Shown here: positions 17,544 to 26,897 of the stretch, piece by piece
How the letters are laid out: each line of letters begins with the position of its first letter
How positions within the stretch are numbered: the stretch's first letter is position 1
Assembly (NCBI GenBank): GCA_934725305.1
Contig: CAKVBA010000002.1
Coordinates: 42,549 to 106,548 of the forward strand
Source: an uncultured Parabacteroides sp.
GTDB lineage: Bacteria; Bacteroidota; Bacteroidia; Bacteroidales; Tannerellaceae
Length of the DNA: 64,000 bases
Reading direction: 5' to 3'
The notes under the pieces: generated by a model
Told to the model about the DNA's origin: nothing
What the model saw: only the letters and a program-made list of their open reading frames with translations
The model's database searches: none
Program-made: the position numbers and the translations under genes

Positions 17544-18317
17544 ATGACAATGAACGACAAACCGCTTATTCTACTTACAAACGATGATGGAGTGTGGGCA
17601 AAGGGAATCAATGAGTTGATTAAATGCCTGAAAGACTTAGGAGAGATTATTGTTTTTGCACCGGATGGCCCACGATCAGGCATGGCCAGTGCTATCACCT
17701 CTTTACTTCCCATTAAATATAGATTGATAAAAAAGGAAGAAGGAGTAACTATTTATAGCTGCACCGGTACACCGGTCGATTGTGTCAAACTGGCATTGAA
17801 TGAAGTGCTCGACCGCAAGCCCGACCTGTTGGTTTCCGGCATCAACCACGGAGGCAACATGGCTATCTGTGTCAACTATTCAGGAACTATGGGTGCGGCT
17901 GCCGAAGGTTGTATCTTCGACATTCCGTCTATGGGCGTTTCTTTGCTGGATCACTCCGCTGATGCCGACTTTACGGAAAGCTGCCGTTTCGGACGTATGC
18001 TGGCCCGCCGTGTATTGAAAGAGGGTTTGCCTCATGGCACCTACCTGAATCTGAATGTGCCCAACATACCTCAAGTGAAAGGTATGAAGATCTGCCGACA
18101 GACCGATGGCAAATGGGTTCGTGAATTCAAACGCTCCGAAAATGCAAGCAACGAGCCTGTATTTTGGCTGACCGGTTCATTCGAAAGCCGCAAACCAATC
18201 CATCCGGACAATGACATGCTGGCTTTGGACAGTGGTTATGCCTCATTGGTGCCGTGCAAAGTGGATGTGACCGACTACGACTTTATGGCTAAAATCAATC
18301 ATTGGGAAGAACATTAA
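17544..18317 (+). CDS. surE: 5'/3'-nucleotidase SurE
   Basis: The protein of 257 residues is a metal-dependent phosphatase acting on nucleoside monophosphates. ILLTNDDG near residues 8-15 holds the metal-binding Asp pair. [15 protein letters not shown], the SGINHGGN metal/phosphate loop near 95 and [11 protein letters not shown] are all conserved. The start ATG 17544 (or 17550, two codons on) lies just after the -7 box. lpxB begins 1 bp after the stop codon, so the two are one operon, an arrangement I recognise from other Bacteroidetes. It is cytoplasmic. Confidence 0.95.
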   Translation: MTMNDKPLILLTNDDGVWAKGINELIKCLKDLGEIIVFAPDGPRSGMASAITSLLPIKYRLIKKEEGVTIYSCTGTPVDCVKLALNEVLDRKPDLLVSGINHGGNMAICVNYSGTMGAAAEGCIFDIPSMGVSLLDHSADADFTESCRFGRMLARRVLKEGLPHGTYLNLNVPNIPQVKGMKICRQTDGKWVREFKRSENASNEPVFWLTGSFESRKPIHPDNDMLALDSGYASLVPCKVDVTDYDFMAKINHWEEH

Positions 18318-18318
18318 T

Positions 18319-19452
18319 ATGAAATATTATCTGATAGCCGGAGAAGCTTCGGGCGATTTACATGCTTCAAACTTGATGGCTGCCTTGAAACAGCAAGACT
18401 CTCATGCTCAATTCAGATTCTTAGGAGGTGATCTCATGCAGGCTCAAGGCGGAACATTGGTGAAACACTACCGCGAGATGGCCTTTATGGGGTTTATTCC
18501 CGTTTTGCTGAATCTCAAGACCATCTTGCGCAACATGCAAACCTGCAAGGAGGATATCCGCAGCTATCAGCCCGATGTTGTAATCTTAATTGACTATCCC
18601 GGTTTTAACCTAAAGATAGCCAAGTTTGTAAAGACCGTGCTGCATCTGCCGGTCTATTATTATATTTCTCCCAAGATTTGGGCCTGGAAACAATACCGTA
18701 TCAAAGATTTCCGCCGCTATGTAGACCGCATGTTCTGTATTCTGCCCTTTGAAAAGGATTTCTTCCGGAAACTAAACTATCCGGTCGTTTATGTGGGTAA
18801 TCCATCGGTGGATTCCGTGGCTCAATTCAGAGCGAATCATCAGAGCAGTTTCGAAGAGTTCACCACCGAAATGAAACTAAACAGACAGCCCATCTTGGCG
18901 CTATTGGCCGGTAGCCGCAAGCATGAGATCAAGGAAAATCTGCCTACAATGCTAAAGGTGGCGGCCTCTTTTCCCGGCTATCAACTGGTTATTGCCGGAG
19001 CGCCGGGCATCGATCCGGATTATTACAAGAGCTATACAGAGGGTTATCAGGTTGACGTCTTGTTCGGACAGACTTATTCCCTATTGACCTACAGCCGGGC
19101 CGCATTGGTCACTTCGGGCACGGCAACATTGGAAACCGCTCTATTCCGCATTCCGCAGGTTGTCTGTTATTATGTAAAGGGCGGTTCACTGGTCAACTTT
19201 GTATTCAACCACTTCTTCCATATACCTTATATATCATTAGTCAATCTGATTGCCGGCAAAGAGGTGGTGAAAGAGCTGTTTGGCGCCCTCTTTTCAGAGG
19301 AGAATATCCGCCGTGAACTCCAGCATATTATAGAGGATGGCGATAAGCGCACCGCCATGCTGAAGGAGTATGACCGTATTATCCAGCTATTGGGCCAGCC
19401 AGGTGCAGCCGAACGGACGGCCCGGCTTATCTATCAATCGCTAAAAGATTAA
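18319..19452 (+). CDS. lpxB: Lipid-A-disaccharide synthase
   Basis: The 377-residue GT19 glycosyltransferase condenses UDP-2,3-diacylglucosamine with lipid X to form the lipid A disaccharide at the inner face of the inner membrane. The family N-terminus YYLIAGEASGDLHASNLM is clear, followed by FLGGDLMQAQGG, YISPKIWAWKQYRIKDF, LLAGSRKHEI and TSGTATLETALF. Length is normal. It follows surE with a 1-bp gap and is probably translationally coupled. The NigD-like lipoprotein begins about 95 bp downstream. Confidence 0.96.
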   Translation: MKYYLIAGEASGDLHASNLMAALKQQDSHAQFRFLGGDLMQAQGGTLVKHYREMAFMGFIPVLLNLKTILRNMQTCKEDIRSYQPDVVILIDYPGFNLKIAKFVKTVLHLPVYYYISPKIWAWKQYRIKDFRRYVDRMFCILPFEKDFFRKLNYPVVYVGNPSVDSVAQFRANHQSSFEEFTTEMKLNRQPILALLAGSRKHEIKENLPTMLKVAASFPGYQLVIAGAPGIDPDYYKSYTEGYQVDVLFGQTYSLLTYSRAALVTSGTATLETALFRIPQVVCYYVKGGSLVNFVFNHFFHIPYISLVNLIAGKEVVKELFGALFSEENIRRELQHIIEDGDKRTAMLKEYDRIIQLLGQPGAAERTARLIYQSLKD

Positions 19453-19547
19453 CATCTTTTATCAGCTCACTTTGCAGCATTTCATATAACATCTTCATCT
19501 TTCTAAGTATAACAACATTAAAACATTAATTTATACTGTAAACGATT

Positions 19548-20294
19548 ATGAAGACGTTGAAATTTCTTTCTATTGCGATTGGAATGCTATTGGCGACCTT
19601 GTCTTTCAACTCTTGCCTGGATGATAATGATGGCTACTCGCTGGACAACTTTGTACTAAGCGTTGCTTCCGTCAAAACACAAGGAGGAAGTGCACCCTTT
19701 TTCAGACTGGATAACGGGAAGACTCTCTGGCCGGCTGCCGGACAAATCAATGCCTCTATTCTTAAAGATAATCAGCGTGTATTGCTGAACTATACGCTAC
19801 TGGGTGATTCCACAACCGGAGCTGTAGGCTTCGACTACTACATCCGCATCAATGGTATTGATACACTGCTGACCAAACCTATTGTTGAGAATTTAGCGGC
19901 TAAGAACGACTCGGTCTATGGCACAGATCCTGTGCGCATCGTCAATATGTGGACTGGCAACGGACACCTTACCGTTGACTTTGAGGCTAACTTCGGAAAC
20001 AAACGGGCTCATCTCATCAATCTGGTAGCTACCGATTGGGAAAAGACTCCCTACACATTGGAATTCAGACAGAACGCTTTTGATGATCCGCAGATTACGA
20101 GAGCGAAAGGTTTGGTTTGTTTCGACTTGTCTAAATTACCGGCTCAGCTCGACAAGGATTCTATCCAACTGACTATCCGAGTCAACACATTTGACGGACT
20201 CAAAGAGTATGCTGTCAAGTATAATCCTACGGATAGAAGCAGCCAGAGACAAGCGATACACCTCAACCGCAGTGTTATGGATTGGATAAATTGA
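19548..20294 (+). CDS. NigD-like lipoprotein
   Basis: The 248-residue protein has a signal segment ending in lipobox Cys23 (SFNSC) followed by acidic residues (LDDNDGYS), then the NigD-type pattern DGYSLDNFVLSVASV. NigD-like proteins are Bacteroidales envelope lipoproteins first named from a bacteriocin-related locus; their biochemical role is not known to me. The C-terminal half is mostly predicted beta strand (LTIRVNTFDGLKEYAVKY). No bacteriocin gene is nearby. It could be transcribed with surE-lpxB or on its own, and a good terminator follows. Confidence 0.8.
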   Translation: MKTLKFLSIAIGMLLATLSFNSCLDDNDGYSLDNFVLSVASVKTQGGSAPFFRLDNGKTLWPAAGQINASILKDNQRVLLNYTLLGDSTTGAVGFDYYIRINGIDTLLTKPIVENLAAKNDSVYGTDPVRIVNMWTGNGHLTVDFEANFGNKRAHLINLVATDWEKTPYTLEFRQNAFDDPQITRAKGLVCFDLSKLPAQLDKDSIQLTIRVNTFDGLKEYAVKYNPTDRSSQRQAIHLNRSVMDWIN

Positions 20295-20334
20295 TTACCT
20301 TCCCACATAACTTTTATTTTATCATTTAATTCAA

Positions 20335-20358
20335 GAAAAGACATCGTGAGATGTCTTT
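20335..20358 (+). terminator. Intrinsic terminator after the NigD-like gene
   Basis: AAAAGACATC pairs with GATGTCTTTT around a 4-nt loop, followed by a T-run. Confidence 0.8.
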
Positions 20359-20567
20359 TTTTGTGCTGTGCCAAGGAGAAGAGAAACAACAACAAGTGAA
20401 ACACATTCAATCTTACACTCTTACTGATCAAATTGTTTATCCTTGTATAGGACCGCTGTCTGATTACAGACAAAACGCTGTTAGGGCTTAATAATCCATG
20501 CTTCGAGACCAAGAGAACCGCTTCGCGAAGACCGCAGTAATAGACTCCATTTATAACCAGATAAAAA
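20359..20567. other. Unassigned intergenic stretch
   Basis: About 210 bp between the NigD terminator and the cyd promoter region. It contains a perfect 10-bp palindrome, CTTCGCGAAG (20521-20530), and no convincing reading frame, repeat-family match or RNA. A minus-strand frame across it looks spurious. Confidence 0.4.
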
Positions 20568-20617
20568 TTATCTATCTGATTCATAGATAAGGTTTTTAAT
20601 ACATTGTTGTATATTTG
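20568..20617 (+). promoter_or_regulatory. cyd operon promoter with upstream inverted repeat
   Basis: TATATTTG (20610-20617) is a -7 box 58 bp before the DUF4492 start. Upstream, TTATCTAT (20568-20575) and ATAGATAA (20583-20590) form a perfect inverted repeat with a 7-bp spacer. The repeat is centred about 31 bp upstream of the -7 box, where it would cover or touch the -33 region. It is a candidate operator for oxygen or redox control; the regulator is not identified. Confidence 0.45.
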
Positions 20618-20674
20618 GAAAGTTCAGGGGAATATAAAATGAAAGAAGAATTTCATTTCTAAAGACATTTACGT

Positions 20675-20902
20675 ATGAAAGAAAAGCCAATATGGAAACG
20701 CATTTTTCTCTTCTATAAAGAGGGATTTCAAGAGATGAGACTGGGGAAAACACTCTGGTGCATCATCCTATTAAAACTATTCATCATGTTTTTCATATTG
20801 AAACTATTCTTCTTTCCCCACTTTCTTGGACAGTTTGATAACGATGCAGCCAAAGAAGAGCATGTTTCCGGCGAATTGATAGAACGAGCTATTAAACCTT
20901 AA
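20675..20902 (+). CDS. DUF4492 small membrane protein of the cytochrome bd operon
   Basis: The 75-residue protein has a basic, amphipathic N-terminus (KEKPIWKRIFLFYKEGFQEM) and one transmembrane segment at about residues 27-48 (WCIILLKLFIMFFILKLFFFP), then an acidic tail. DUF4492 proteins are found directly before cydA in Bacteroidetes. A role in oxidase assembly or as a small accessory subunit, comparable to CydX elsewhere, is an inference from position. It ends 14 bp before cydA. Confidence 0.85.
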   Translation: MKEKPIWKRIFLFYKEGFQEMRLGKTLWCIILLKLFIMFFILKLFFFPHFLGQFDNDAAKEEHVSGELIERAIKP

Positions 20903-20916
20903 AAACTAAATAATAT

Positions 20917-22467
20917 ATGATTGAAAGCATCAACTCCTCATTAATTGACTGGTCAAGGGCACAATTTGCTCTAACAGCCATGTATCATTGGCTTTTTGTT
21001 CCACTCACGCTTGGTCTGGGTGTTATACAAGCCATTATGGAAACGATCTATTACCGGACAGGTAATGAGCTTTGGAAAAAGAGTGCTCAATTCTGGATGA
21101 AACTGTTTGGTATCAACTTCGCTATCGGTGTGGCCACCGGATTGATTCTTGAGTTTGAATTTGGCACAAACTGGTCGAACTACAGCTGGTTTGTAGGTGA
21201 CATATTCGGAGCTCCTTTGGCTATCGAAGGCATCTTGGCCTTCTTTATGGAAGCCACCTTCATTGCAGTCATGTTCTTTGGATGGGAAAAGGTGAGCAAA
21301 CGTTTTCACCTGATCTCTACTTGGCTGACTATCATAGGTGCAACACTTTCTGCTTTATGGATCTTGATTGCCAATGCCTGGATGCAATATCCGGCCGGCA
21401 TGAGCTTCAACCCCGATTCTGTCCGCAATGAGATGTTCGATTTCTGGGCTGTAGCGCTTTCTCCGGTAGCTATCAACAAGTTCTTCCACACCGTTTTGTC
21501 AGGATGGATTGTGGGTGGTCTGTTTGTAGTAGGTGTCAGCAGCTGGTTCCTGCTACGGAAAAGACATACCGAATTTGCTCTTTCCAGCATCAAAGTGGGA
21601 GCTATCTTCGGCCTGGTGGCCTCAATCCTTACGGCATGGACCGGCGACGGATCGGCTTATCAAGTGGCTCAGAAACAACCGATGAAGCTGGCAGCTATGG
21701 AAGGTTTGTATGAAGGCGGCAACAGCCAAGGCCTGGTGGCCATTGCCCTGCTGAATCCCGAAAAGGCAAAATACAATGATCAGGTGGATCCATTTCTGTT
21801 CCACATAGAAATCCCTAAGATGCTGTCATTATTGGCCGAACGCCAACAAGATGCCTACGTTCCGGGCATTGTCAACCTGCTGGATGGTGGCTACACACTC
21901 AAAGATGGTAGTGTGGCTTTATCGGCCGAAGAGAAGATTTCCCGTGGCAAGACGGCAATTCAGGCACTGGCTCTCTATCGCAAGGCAAAGAAGGAAAACA
22001 ACGAAGCTGATGCCGCTATCCAACGTCAGCTACTGGAAGAGAACTTCCCCTATTTTGGTTATGGCTATATCAAGGACACAACCGAACTGATTCCTCCGGT
22101 AAGTCTCATCTTCTACTCATTCCGTGTCATGATTATGTTGGGTGGATTCTTCATCCTGCTGTTTGGCCTCGCCCTGTTATGGAGCAGAAACGGAAAGTTT
22201 GTACAAGCTCCCTGGCTGCAGTGGATCTCTGTTTTCTCTATTCCGTTAGGATATATTGCCGGACAAGCCGGTTGGATTGTTGCCGAAGTAGGCCGTCAGC
22301 CTTGGGCGATCCAAGACATTCTGCCAACCAGCGCAGCCATTTCCAAGCTGGATCCATCGTCTGTGCAGGTGACCTTCTTCCTATTCCTGATTCTCTTCAC
22401 GGTGTTGCTGATTGCTGAATTGGGCATTATGATCAAGGCAATCAAAAAAGGGCCGGAAGGCTTGTAA
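20917..22467 (+). CDS. cydA: Cytochrome bd ubiquinol/menaquinol oxidase subunit I
   Basis: The 516-residue inner-membrane subunit binds hemes b558, b595 and d and oxidises quinol while reducing oxygen to water. The N-terminal WSRAQFALTAMYHWLFVPLTLGL contains the heme-ligand His region. FGINFAIGVATGLILEFEFGTNWSNYSW, the GDGSAYQVAQKQPMKLAAMEG Q-loop entry, and the late GYIAGQAGWIVAEVGRQPWAIQ block are all typical. About nine transmembrane helices are expected. In an anaerobe such as this, it would support nanaerobic respiration and oxygen scavenging. Confidence 0.97.
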   Translation: MIESINSSLIDWSRAQFALTAMYHWLFVPLTLGLGVIQAIMETIYYRTGNELWKKSAQFWMKLFGINFAIGVATGLILEFEFGTNWSNYSWFVGDIFGAPLAIEGILAFFMEATFIAVMFFGWEKVSKRFHLISTWLTIIGATLSALWILIANAWMQYPAGMSFNPDSVRNEMFDFWAVALSPVAINKFFHTVLSGWIVGGLFVVGVSSWFLLRKRHTEFALSSIKVGAIFGLVASILTAWTGDGSAYQVAQKQPMKLAAMEGLYEGGNSQGLVAIALLNPEKAKYNDQVDPFLFHIEIPKMLSLLAERQQDAYVPGIVNLLDGGYTLKDGSVALSAEEKISRGKTAIQALALYRKAKKENNEADAAIQRQLLEENFPYFGYGYIKDTTELIPPVSLIFYSFRVMIMLGGFFILLFGLALLWSRNGKFVQAPWLQWISVFSIPLGYIAGQAGWIVAEVGRQPWAIQDILPTSAAISKLDPSSVQVTFFLFLILFTVLLIAELGIMIKAIKKGPEGL

Positions 22468-22503
22468 TAAATCAACAGTATTAAACGAATAAAGTATCTT
22501 ATT

Positions 22504-23655
22504 ATGGAAACATATCAATTACTACAACACTACTGGTGGTTTCTCGTCTCTCTGTTAGGCGCTTTGTTGGTATTCCTGCTCTTTGTGCAAGGCGGACAGT
22601 CATTGTTATTCACCATTGGTAAAAACGAACTACAACAGAAGATGTTGCTCAACTCAACCGGACGCAAATGGGAATTTACCTTCACCACACTGGTGACCTT
22701 TGGCGGAGCCTTCTTTGCCTCCTTTCCGCTGTTCTATTCTACCAGTTTCGGCGGAGCCTACTGGGTGTGGATACTGATTCTACTCTGCTTTGTATTGCAG
22801 GCTGTTTCGTATGAATACCAGGCTAAGAAGGGCAACCTGTTGGGCAAAAAGACCTATCAGATCTTTCTGCTGATCAATGGCATTGCCGGACCGGTTTTAT
22901 TGGGCACAGCCGTTGGCACCTTCTTCAACGGAGCTGAGTTTGTCATCAACAAAGCCCAGCTGACCGATATAGCTATGCCGGTTATCTCTTCGTGGGCCAA
23001 TCCGTTGCATGGTCTGGAAGCTGCCTTTGTCGTATGGAATCTCTTCCTGGGGCTGGCTGTCTTCTTCCTAGCTCGTGTAATGGCTCTGCTCTATTTCATC
23101 AACAACATCAATCATGCAGAGATCAACGAGTGTTGTCGTAAAAGACTGATACCGGAAGCGACCCTTTTCTTGGTATTCTTCTTGGTCTTTGTGATTCGCC
23201 TGATGCTGGTGAATGGTTTTGCCGTGAATCCTGAGACGAACGAAGTGTTTATGCAACCGAACAAATATCTTCTGAACCTGATTGAGATGCCGGCCGTATT
23301 GGCGGTGTTGCTGGTGGGAGTCATTGCCGTATTGTTTGGTATCGGCAAAAGTATTCTGGTTGCAACCTGGAAAAAGGGCATTTGGTTTGCCGGTGTGGGC
23401 ACTGTGCTGACCGTATTGGCACTACTGCTTTGTGCCGGTTGGAACAACACGGCCTATTATCCTTCATTGGTGGATCTGCAGAGTTCTCTGACTCTACAAA
23501 ATAGCAGCTCAAGTCTCTTTACGCTAAAGACCATGAGCTATGTCTCTATCTTGGTGCCTTTCGTTCTGGCTTATATCTTCTATGCTTGGCGAGCTCTCGA
23601 CCTGCATAAGATCACAGCCGAAGAGATGGCAGACGAAGAAGGTCATACATATTAA
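22504..23655 (+). CDS. cydB: Cytochrome bd oxidase subunit II
   Basis: The 383-residue membrane protein is the partner of CydA. It begins with LLQHYWWFLVSLLGALLVFLLFVQGGQSLLF, a characteristic CydB N-terminus, and has eight or nine hydrophobic helices, including VTFGGAFFASFPLFYSTSFGG and the late YVSILVPFVLAYIFYAWRAL. It lies 36 bp after cydA and completes the operon. Intergenic repeat copy B begins 3 bp after its stop codon. Confidence 0.96.
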   Translation: METYQLLQHYWWFLVSLLGALLVFLLFVQGGQSLLFTIGKNELQQKMLLNSTGRKWEFTFTTLVTFGGAFFASFPLFYSTSFGGAYWVWILILLCFVLQAVSYEYQAKKGNLLGKKTYQIFLLINGIAGPVLLGTAVGTFFNGAEFVINKAQLTDIAMPVISSWANPLHGLEAAFVVWNLFLGLAVFFLARVMALLYFINNINHAEINECCRKRLIPEATLFLVFFLVFVIRLMLVNGFAVNPETNEVFMQPNKYLLNLIEMPAVLAVLLVGVIAVLFGIGKSILVATWKKGIWFAGVGTVLTVLALLLCAGWNNTAYYPSLVDLQSSLTLQNSSSSLFTLKTMSYVSILVPFVLAYIFYAWRALDLHKITAEEMADEEGHTY

Positions 23656-23658
23656 TAG

Positions 23659-23998
23659 GTTATTGTAATTTAAGGCAAAGTGTGTTTAGTAGAAATGGGT
23701 AACGATTCCATCCGAAATAACGGATGAATCCGTTGGAACTGACAGACGAGTCTGCCTCGACCCAAACGCCCTTCAAAAAGAGGTTATAGCCTATCTTTCA
23801 GGAGTCTATAGAGTCTTTGGAAAAAGGGTATAGACTTTTTGAAAAAAGGGTAGGGACTTTTTTGAAATTGGGTAGGCACTCCGCTGGGAAGGAATAACTA
23901 CTCCGTTGGAAATGGATAGTTACCCAATTTTCGCAAATAAACGAATCAGATCTGCCACCGCTAACGGCAGCTTGTCCGCTCGTTGGCTTATTGTATTT
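23659..23998 (-). repeat. Intergenic repeat core, copy B (inverted)
   Basis: This 340-bp copy is in the opposite orientation to the other four. Its ends are CTTATTGTATTT (23987-23998, the left end of the family) and GTTATTGTAATTT (23659-23671, the right end). The 22-bp A/T-tract array is at about 23805-23880. The block that matches CAGGCAGACAAGAGACT in other copies has diverged here. It fills most of the convergent gap between cydB and the DUF3109 gene. Confidence 0.8.
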
Positions 23999-24033
23999 TT
24001 ATAGTTAATGTAGAGGTAAAAATCACTAAGGTT

Positions 24034-24077
24034 GGGGTTGTGTTAAAACAGTTGTTTTTGGCACAGCCCCTTTTTTT
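24034..24077 (+). terminator. Terminator of the dispersed palindrome family, cyd side
   Basis: GGGGTTGTGTTAAAA pairs with TTTTGGCACAGCCCC using G-U pairs, followed by seven T. It is the likely end of the cyd transcript, about 380 bp after cydB, beyond repeat copy B. Confidence 0.65.
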
Positions 24078-24138
24078 AACCCAATTCGGTCATTAGATTA
24101 CGATTCGTGTTGGTGCTTGTTTTGAACAGGTTGCAATT
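24075..24138 (+). mobile_element. Solo left end of the repeat-associated element
   Basis: TTTAACCCAATTCGGTCATTAG-like end (24075-24096), then ATTACGATTCGTGTTGGTGC and on to TTGCAAT, matching the left arms of the composite copies at 32742 and 50189. Here it is on the plus strand while the adjacent core B is inverted, and no matching right end is seen. Confidence 0.55.
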
Positions 24139-24152
24139 ATGACGCACTGCAC

Positions 24153-24737
24153 TTAATCCTTATGATTCTGCTTCAACCACTCTTCTGCACAAGTCTCCAA
24201 CGCCTTGTACCACTCTTCACCGAACTTGCGTATCAGCGGCTCTCTCAAGAACTTATAGACAGGAACCTTCTCCTTCGCCCCTAAGATTTCAGCTGCTCTA
24301 CACACATCCCAACGGTGATAGTTCACAGCCTGAAAGCTATCATACTTAGTAATTCGAATAGGATAAAGATGACAAGAAACCGGTTTATAGAAAGAAACTC
24401 TGCCCTCACGATAGGCCTTCTCAATGGCACATTTACAGATGCCATCACCATCCTGACAAGTAAAGACACAGTTTTTATTTCCAACGATTGAAGTCACCAG
24501 ATCACCATCTTCGTCCGTATAAGCTACACCCTGACGATTGATCACCTCCTGCGCTTCGGGTGCCAAATCGCTCCACACCTCAGGCAAAACCTTCTTCAGT
24601 TCCTCCTCTTCTTCGGGCTCCAGTGGTGCTCCTGAATCTCCTTCAATGCAACATTCGCCCTTACAACAAGAGAGGTCGCAAAGGAATTTACGTTCCACAA
24701 CATCCAGACTGATCAGTGTATCATCTATCTGAAACAT
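24153..24737 (-). CDS. DUF3109 family cysteine-rich protein
   Basis: The 194-residue protein belongs to the DUF3109 family, related to YkgJ-type putative iron-sulfur or zinc cluster proteins. Cysteines are clustered: CDLSCCKGECCIEGDSGAP at about residues 19-37, then NCVFTCQDGDGICKCAIE at about 88-105 and VSCHLYPIRI near 120. The spacing suggests a metal cluster, but the ligand set and the reaction are unknown. It is cytoplasmic. It sits convergent to the cyd operon and shares a strand with gpmI, whose start is far downstream, so co-transcription is unlikely. Confidence 0.85.
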   Translation of the reverse strand: MFQIDDTLISLDVVERKFLCDLSCCKGECCIEGDSGAPLEPEEEEELKKVLPEVWSDLAPEAQEVINRQGVAYTDEDGDLVTSIVGNKNCVFTCQDGDGICKCAIEKAYREGRVSFYKPVSCHLYPIRITKYDSFQAVNYHRWDVCRAAEILGAKEKVPVYKFLREPLIRKFGEEWYKALETCAEEWLKQNHKD

Positions 24738-24755
24738 ATTCTATCTACTTAAAAA

Positions 24756-24805
24756 AGAATGAGAACTGAAGCCTTCGCCAATCGGGTTGCTTCAATTCTC
24801 ATTCA
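24756..24805 (-). terminator. Terminator after gpmI
   Basis: GAATGAGAACTGAAGC (24757-24772) and GCTTCAATTCTCATTC (24789-24804) form a long stem with one internal mismatch. On the minus strand a run of T follows (AAAAAA on plus, just left), as expected for the end of gpmI. Confidence 0.75.
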
Positions 24806-24858
24806 ATATATATTTAACGATTCAAATCTTAAAACGATATTCGTGTAAGGCCTGTCGA

Positions 24859-26373
24859 TTAGCCGATCAAGTCTTTACCCGTCATTTCAGCCGGCTGCTG
24901 CATACCCAAAATATGCAAGATAGATGGAGCTACATCGGCCAATACACCGTCTGCAACCTTAGCCTCTTTGTTTTCAGTTACATAAACAAACGGAACCGGA
25001 TTCAATGAGTGAGCTGTGTTCGGAGTACCATCAGCGTTCAATGCGTGGTCGGCGTTACCGTGGTCGGCGATGATAATCACTTCATAACCGTTAGCCTTAG
25101 CTGCCTCTACTGTATCTTTCACGCAGTTGTCGATAGCAACAACAGCCTTTTCGATAGCCTCATAGATACCTGTATGACCCACCATATCACCGTTTGCATA
25201 GTTCACAACGATGAAGTCATATTTTTGTGTACCGATAGCTTCAACCAATTTATCCTTCACTTCGTAAGCACTCATTTCCGGCTTCAAGTCGTAGGTAGCA
25301 ACCTTCGGGCTCGGAACCAAGATACGTTCTTCGTTGTCATACGGAGTTTCGCGACCACCGTTGAAGAAGAAAGTTACGTGGGCATACTTTTCTGTTTCAG
25401 CAATGTGCAACTGAGTCTTGCCGTTGCTTGCCAGATATTCACCCAATGTATTCTGTACATTTTCCTTGTCGAACAAGATGTGAACGCCCTTGAATGATGC
25501 ATCATACGGAGTCATACAATAGTATTGCAAGCCCGGGATTGTATGCATGCCCTGTTCAGGCATATCCTGCTGAGTCAAAACGATAGTCAACTCTTTAGCA
25601 CGGTCGTTGCGGTAGTTGAAGAAGATAACAGCATCACCCTCTTTGATAGTACCGTCAACAGTTGCGTTGTGGATCGGCTTGATAAATTCGTCGGTAACGT
25701 CTTCATCATATGATTCCTGCATAGCCTGAACCATATCAGTTGCCTGCTTACCTTTACCTTCGATCAACAGATCGTATGCTTCTTTGACACGTTCCCAACG
25801 TTTGTCACGATCCATAGCATAGAAACGACCTACGATAGAGGCAATCTTACCTGCAGACTGTTCGCAATGAGCTGTCAACTGTTCGATAAAACCTTTACCA
25901 CTCTTCGGGTCGGTGTCACGACCATCCATAAAACAGTGGATGAATGTATTTTCAATACCGTATTCTTTAGCGATATCACACAATTTGAACAAATGATCGA
26001 AAGAGCTGTGTACACCACCATTAGATGTCAATCCCATGAAGTGGATGTTCTTGCCGTTTTCCTTTGCATAAGAGAAAGCAGAAACAATTTCCGGATTCTT
26101 CATGATACTGTTGTCAGCACATGCTCGGTTGATTTTAACCAAGTCTTGGTACACAATACGTCCTGCACCAATATTCAAGTGCCCTACTTCAGAGTTACCC
26201 ATCTGTCCATCAGGCAGACCTACGTTTTCACCACTTGCCTGCAATTGTGAATGAGGATAAGTAGCCAACAGGCTATCCCAATAAGGAGTTGGAGTATTAA
26301 AGATTACGTCATCTTTTCCATGATCGCCGATTCCCCAGCCATCAAGGATCATTAAAAGGGCTTTTTTGCTCAT
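24859..26373 (-). CDS. gpmI: 2,3-bisphosphoglycerate-independent phosphoglycerate mutase
   Basis: The 504-residue manganese enzyme of the alkaline phosphatase superfamily interconverts 3- and 2-phosphoglycerate in glycolysis. [18 protein letters not shown] at the start carries the first metal Asp. [21 protein letters not shown] near residues 58-78 contains the catalytic phosphoserine, [13 protein letters not shown] is near 143, and [11 protein letters not shown] and [11 protein letters not shown] near 440-475 complete the metal site. Length is standard. It is a single gene with a -7 box about 53 bp upstream. Confidence 0.96.
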   Translation of the reverse strand: MSKKALLMILDGWGIGDHGKDDVIFNTPTPYWDSLLATYPHSQLQASGENVGLPDGQMGNSEVGHLNIGAGRIVYQDLVKINRACADNSIMKNPEIVSAFSYAKENGKNIHFMGLTSNGGVHSSFDHLFKLCDIAKEYGIENTFIHCFMDGRDTDPKSGKGFIEQLTAHCEQSAGKIASIVGRFYAMDRDKRWERVKEAYDLLIEGKGKQATDMVQAMQESYDEDVTDEFIKPIHNATVDGTIKEGDAVIFFNYRNDRAKELTIVLTQQDMPEQGMHTIPGLQYYCMTPYDASFKGVHILFDKENVQNTLGEYLASNGKTQLHIAETEKYAHVTFFFNGGRETPYDNEERILVPSPKVATYDLKPEMSAYEVKDKLVEAIGTQKYDFIVVNYANGDMVGHTGIYEAIEKAVVAIDNCVKDTVEAAKANGYEVIIIADHGNADHALNADGTPNTAHSLNPVPFVYVTENKEAKVADGVLADVAPSILHILGMQQPAEMTGKDLIG

Positions 26374-26425
26374 GATCGTTTAATTATATTATAGTGTTTA
26401 TATTTTGTTGCCTTTATTTGGGCTG

Positions 26426-26433
26426 CAAAGTTA
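26426..26433 (-). promoter_or_regulatory. -7 box for gpmI
   Basis: CAAAGTTA reads TAACTTTG on the minus strand, a perfect TAnnTTTG match 53 bp upstream of the start codon. Confidence 0.6.
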
Positions 26434-26897
26434 ATGAGAATATTTCAAATGAATTGCCCACTATCAACAAATAACAACTTTTGTATCAGTTTATCTGCTC
26501 CCGACGGTTGGTTTCAGCAAATATTTCAACTGAGATTCCAATATCTGACGAAATAGCCCTCACAAATCAATCTCCTACTGGAAGAATTAAATTTATAAAA
26601 TTGCATAAGAGTAAAGGAAATATGCGTAATGCTAAAAATTAACATATTAATATCTTATTAATAATTCCTATATACATATATCCTATGTTTTATAGCATAT
26701 TATTGACACCACAAACAAAATGCCCCTATTTTAGCACACTAAATGACAATCTGATCCGGCATGCGTTTAGCATCGCTGTTCATCACTCCTTTTTGCCTCT
26801 GCTCTGAGGGCCGGAAACGGAGCAACTGCCCATCTCCAACAAAGTTCCTACCCTTTTAAAGCTGTTTTCATAACTTATACCTACCTTTACACCCGAT
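26434..26897. other. AT-rich intergenic stretch
   Basis: About 460 bp between gpmI and the YgjP-like gene. The part at 26590-26720 is very AT-rich. The last 60 bp contain AAAGTTCCTACCC, a single unit reminiscent of the intergenic repeat array, and TACCTTTA (26884-26891), a near-consensus -7 box just before the next gene. I see no gene or structured RNA. Confidence 0.4.

Noticed and set aside
20144..20584. 146-residue minus-strand frame overlapping the NigD-like gene.
   Set aside because: It runs antisense through the NigD 3' end and its terminator, and the translation resembles no protein family I know.
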